Origin: Ferrimicrobium sp.
Lineage (GTDB): Bacteria; Actinomycetota; Acidimicrobiia; Acidimicrobiales; Acidimicrobiaceae
Reading direction: 5' to 3'
DNA length: 14,778 nt
Assembly (NCBI GenBank): GCA_027365375.1
Contig: DAHXNM010000046.1
Location: 1 to 14,778, forward strand
In this document: positions 13,001 through 14,778 of the stretch, piece after piece
Position numbering within the stretch: position 1 is the first letter of the stretch
Layout: every line of letters starts with the position of its first letter
Program-made: the position numbers and the translations under genes
Notes under the pieces: model-generated
What the model was told of the DNA's origin: nothing
Databases searched by the model: none
The model's input: the letters and a program-made list of their open reading frames with translations, nothing else

Positions 13001-13287
13001 TGTTATCTTGGGGAAATGAGGTTCTGCTTCGTTAGTGCAAGCTGCTGGCGGCGATGAACACGTCGAGTATGCCTCAGATGGCGGAAGTTGAGCACTGGGT
13101 TGTAATTGAGACTTGCTCGCACAGTTCCCTGGCGAGGTGCGATGCACGGCGAAGACCTGGACTGCCTAGGCTGGGTGGATTGCTTATGGCGCAATATGTC
13201 GACTGGATGGTGGTGTTGTCCCCTAGCCATCAGACCCCTTGCTGGTAGGTCCACTACAGTCATACATAGGGCGAGGATAGAGGAGTC
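12901..13287. other. Intergenic region: repeat unit and probable left end of the IS
   Basis: Apart from the 37-bp repeats there is no gene here; short ORFs on both strands overlap and carry no motif. The left terminus of the IS3-type element should be inside. TGGTGTTGTCCCC at 13211, 77 bp before orfA, is a candidate, since IS3-family ends start with TG and usually lie 50-100 bp from orfA. The other end is outside the window, so this cannot be confirmed. Confidence 0.45.
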
Positions 13288-13809
13288 ATGAAGAAGGTAT
13301 ACCCAAGGGATCAGAAGGAACGAGTACTGAGGAAGCTCCTAGAGTTAGGTGACGGTGGGGATGCTCCCGAAGGTGCGATCACCAAGCTTTCAAATGCTGA
13401 AGGGATTCCACTCAACACGCTCTACACCTGGAACGCGTCACTGAAGCGAACCGGTGCCGTTGGCAAGTTCTCCGCGTCTGGTAATGCGTCGGTTACGCTC
13501 TCGTCGAAGGCAAAGTACGAGATTGTTCTTAGAACCGAGTCCATGACCGAACTCGAGCTCGGTACCTACCTGCGAGCAAAGGGGATCTTAGCGGAGGATC
13601 TCGAACGCTGGAAGGTGGCCTGTCAAGAGGCTAATGACCGCTCGAGTATCGCCGCAAAGGAGTACCGGGCGAACCTGGCGGCTGAACGGGCAAAGGTGAC
13701 CGTCTTAGAACGCGAGCTCGCTCGTAAGGAGAAGGCACTAGCAGAAACGGCAGCTCTGCTGGTGCTGCGGGGAAAAGCCCAGGCGCTCTGGGGGGACAGG
13801 GGCGACTGA
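13288..13809 (+). CDS. IS3-family transposase OrfA (HTH + coiled coil)
   Basis: A 173-residue DNA-binding subunit. ATG 13288 has AGGAG (13281-13285) just upstream. Residues about 8-53 form a helix-turn-helix (AITKLSNAEGIPLNTLYTWN) expected to bind the IS ends. Residues about 110-158 are a long charged helix (AAERAKVTVLERELARKEKA) acting as a leucine-zipper-type dimerisation and fusion region. The end LAETAALLVLRGKAQALWGD is a pattern I associate with OrfA proteins of one IS3 subgroup. The reading frame ends at TGA 13807-13809 if no frameshift occurs; on frameshifting at 13770-13776 the first 163 residues become the N-terminus of the OrfAB transposase. Confidence 0.88.
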   Translation: MKKVYPRDQKERVLRKLLELGDGGDAPEGAITKLSNAEGIPLNTLYTWNASLKRTGAVGKFSASGNASVTLSSKAKYEIVLRTESMTELELGTYLRAKGILAEDLERWKVACQEANDRSSIAAKEYRANLAAERAKVTVLERELARKEKALAETAALLVLRGKAQALWGDRGD

Positions 13810-13827
13810 TCCCTCTCCCAGAGCGCC
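13770..13827 (+). promoter_or_regulatory. Programmed -1 ribosomal frameshift signal between orfA and orfB
   Basis: The in-frame heptamer G GGA AAA (13770-13776) is a canonical X XXY YYZ slippery site. After a 5-nt spacer, GGCGCTCTGGG (13782-13792) is the perfect complement of CCCAGAGCGCC (13817-13827), an 11-bp stem extendable by G-T pairs. The orfA stop lies in the loop. Slipping back one base joins OrfA codons to the orfB frame, which stays open from 13776. Confidence 0.85.
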
Positions 13828-14778
13828 AAGGAGCCGTAGCCCTCATAGCGGAGGCCAACAATGCCGGTGTGCCCCTTGCTATCGCAGTACGCGAGGTAGG
13901 GATCTGTGAGAGCACCTATGAGCGTTGGAGGGCCGCAGGTGGCGTGGATGCCACCACAGCATCACCTGAGGAGCTCGTGTCCGCGATCGTCGAGGATAAG
14001 AGACTCACTAGGGTCTATCCAACTCCACCAAATGCGCTGAGCGACCGAGAGAGGGCTGAGATCGTAAAGGTATGCGCCAGTCCCGAGTACTGCTCACTAC
14101 CACCGGCTCAGATCGTCCCAGCTCTAGCAGATCAAGGGATCTATTTAGCATCAGAGTCCACCTTCTATCGGGTTCTACGGGACGCAGGGCTCAATAAGCG
14201 ACGAGGACGGGTAGCGCTGCCTCGCAAACGCTCCAAGCCCAATCATGAGGCTACGGGACCACGTCAGGTTTGGGTGACCGATATTTCGTACCTGCCAGGT
14301 CCTATCAAGGGTCTCTTCTACTACCTGCACTTCATCATGGACCTGTACTCCAGGAAGATTGTCGGCTATGAGATCTACGAGAATGAATCATCTGAGAATC
14401 TAGCAGCCGTCTTGAAACGAGCCACCCTCAATGAGGGTTCACTCGCTCCTAGCGTGTTGCACTCGGACAACGGTTCACCTATGAAGGGGACTACCCTGGT
14501 GGCACTGTGTTACCTACTTGGTATAGCTGCCTCCTACTCACGTCCAAGGACTTCAAATGACAACGCCCACATGGAGTCGATGTTTCGTACCGTCAAGTAC
14601 TGCGCAAGCTATCCCTACGATGGCTTTGAGTCTCTCTTAGCGGCAAGGGTCTGGATCGAGGGATTCGTCCAGTTCTACAACGAGGAGCACCATCACTCTG
14701 GCCTGAACTTTGTGACCCCGAACCAGAAGCACAACGGCGAAGATGTTGCGATCCTCGCCAAGCGCGTCAGGGTCTACG
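13776..14778 (+). CDS. IS3-family transposase OrfB part (rve/DDE integrase), 3' end outside window
   Basis: The frame is open from the shift point at 13776 to the window edge (334 codons). It is reached mainly by -1 frameshifting; an independent start would be poor (CTG 13806). After an N-terminal helical region (LPERQGAVALIAEANNAGVP, then STYERWRAAG), the retroviral-type integrase core shows WVTDISYLPGP (Asp codon 14280), VLHSDNGSPMKG (Asp 14466) and SNDNAHMESMFRTVKY (Glu 14574). This gives D-61-D-35-E, the expected spacing for IS3. Further C-terminal motifs are QFYNEEHHHSGLNFVTPNQK. The catalytic triad is intact, so the element may be active if its right end is complete. By comparison with relatives remembered from memory, only a few tens of residues are missing at the edge. 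It would cut and join the IS ends in a figure-eight/circle pathway. Confidence 0.92.

Noticed and set aside
13631..13915. Minus-strand ORF opposite orfA/orfB
   Set aside because: It is a shadow of the transposase reading frames, with no motif and no ribosome site.

Overview
The window looks like a mid-GC actinobacterial chromosome. The evidence is frequent GTG starts, overlapping start/stop junctions, a NarL-type two-component pair downstream of an ABC permease, a DUF4232-like secreted protein, and a PD-(D/E)XK protein type that I associate with actinobacteria. The gene style would fit an acidimicrobial actinomycete, but that is only an impression. No rRNA or intact tRNA is visible.

Layout. 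(1) 1-2462 is an ordinary operon: the end of an ABC-2 type permease, a sensor histidine kinase and a LuxR/NarL-type response regulator, probably a signal-responsive export system. (2) 2463-3468 is about 1 kb without a convincing gene. It ends in a near-perfect 15-bp inverted repeat just upstream of the next operon. (3) 3469-9440 is the most interesting part: four tightly coupled plus-strand genes. They encode a canonical tyrosine recombinase (456 aa), a large degenerate recombinase-like protein (610 aa), a second large recombinase-like protein with altered catalytic residues and a C-terminal cysteine cluster (748 aa), and a small helical/coiled-coil protein (176 aa). The arrangement recalls the multi-recombinase modules of Tn554-type transposons (TnpA/TnpB/TnpC), RIT elements (recombinases in trio) and gamma-mobile-trio islands. 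It does not match any of them exactly as I know them, mainly because there are four genes. (4) 9630-10190 (minus) is a PD-(D/E)XK nuclease-fold protein, convergent with the recombinase operon. (5) 10191-11093 has no intact gene. It carries an isolated 3' fragment of a tRNA (anticodon loop to CCA, best match CAU-anticodon tRNA), which is a classic scar or att site of an integrated element, and two decayed coding stretches. (6) 11094-12900 holds two secreted proteins, one DUF4232-like and one glycoside-hydrolase-like (GH25/DUF1906 type). The first sits behind a good sigma-70-type promoter with a palindrome at its start point. (7) 12890-13000 contains a perfect 37-bp direct repeat separated by exactly 37 bp, the first copy overlapping the hydrolase stop codon. 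(8) 13288-14778 is an IS3-family insertion sequence cut by the window edge. Its orfA and orfB are joined by a textbook -1 frameshift signal: heptamer G GGA AAA, a 5-nt spacer and an 11-bp perfect stem.

Taken together, 2463 to the right edge reads as accessory DNA: a recombinase-driven element, a possible nuclease cargo gene, a tRNA scar, remnants and an IS, next to a conserved transporter/two-component operon. Element boundaries cannot be fixed from this window alone.
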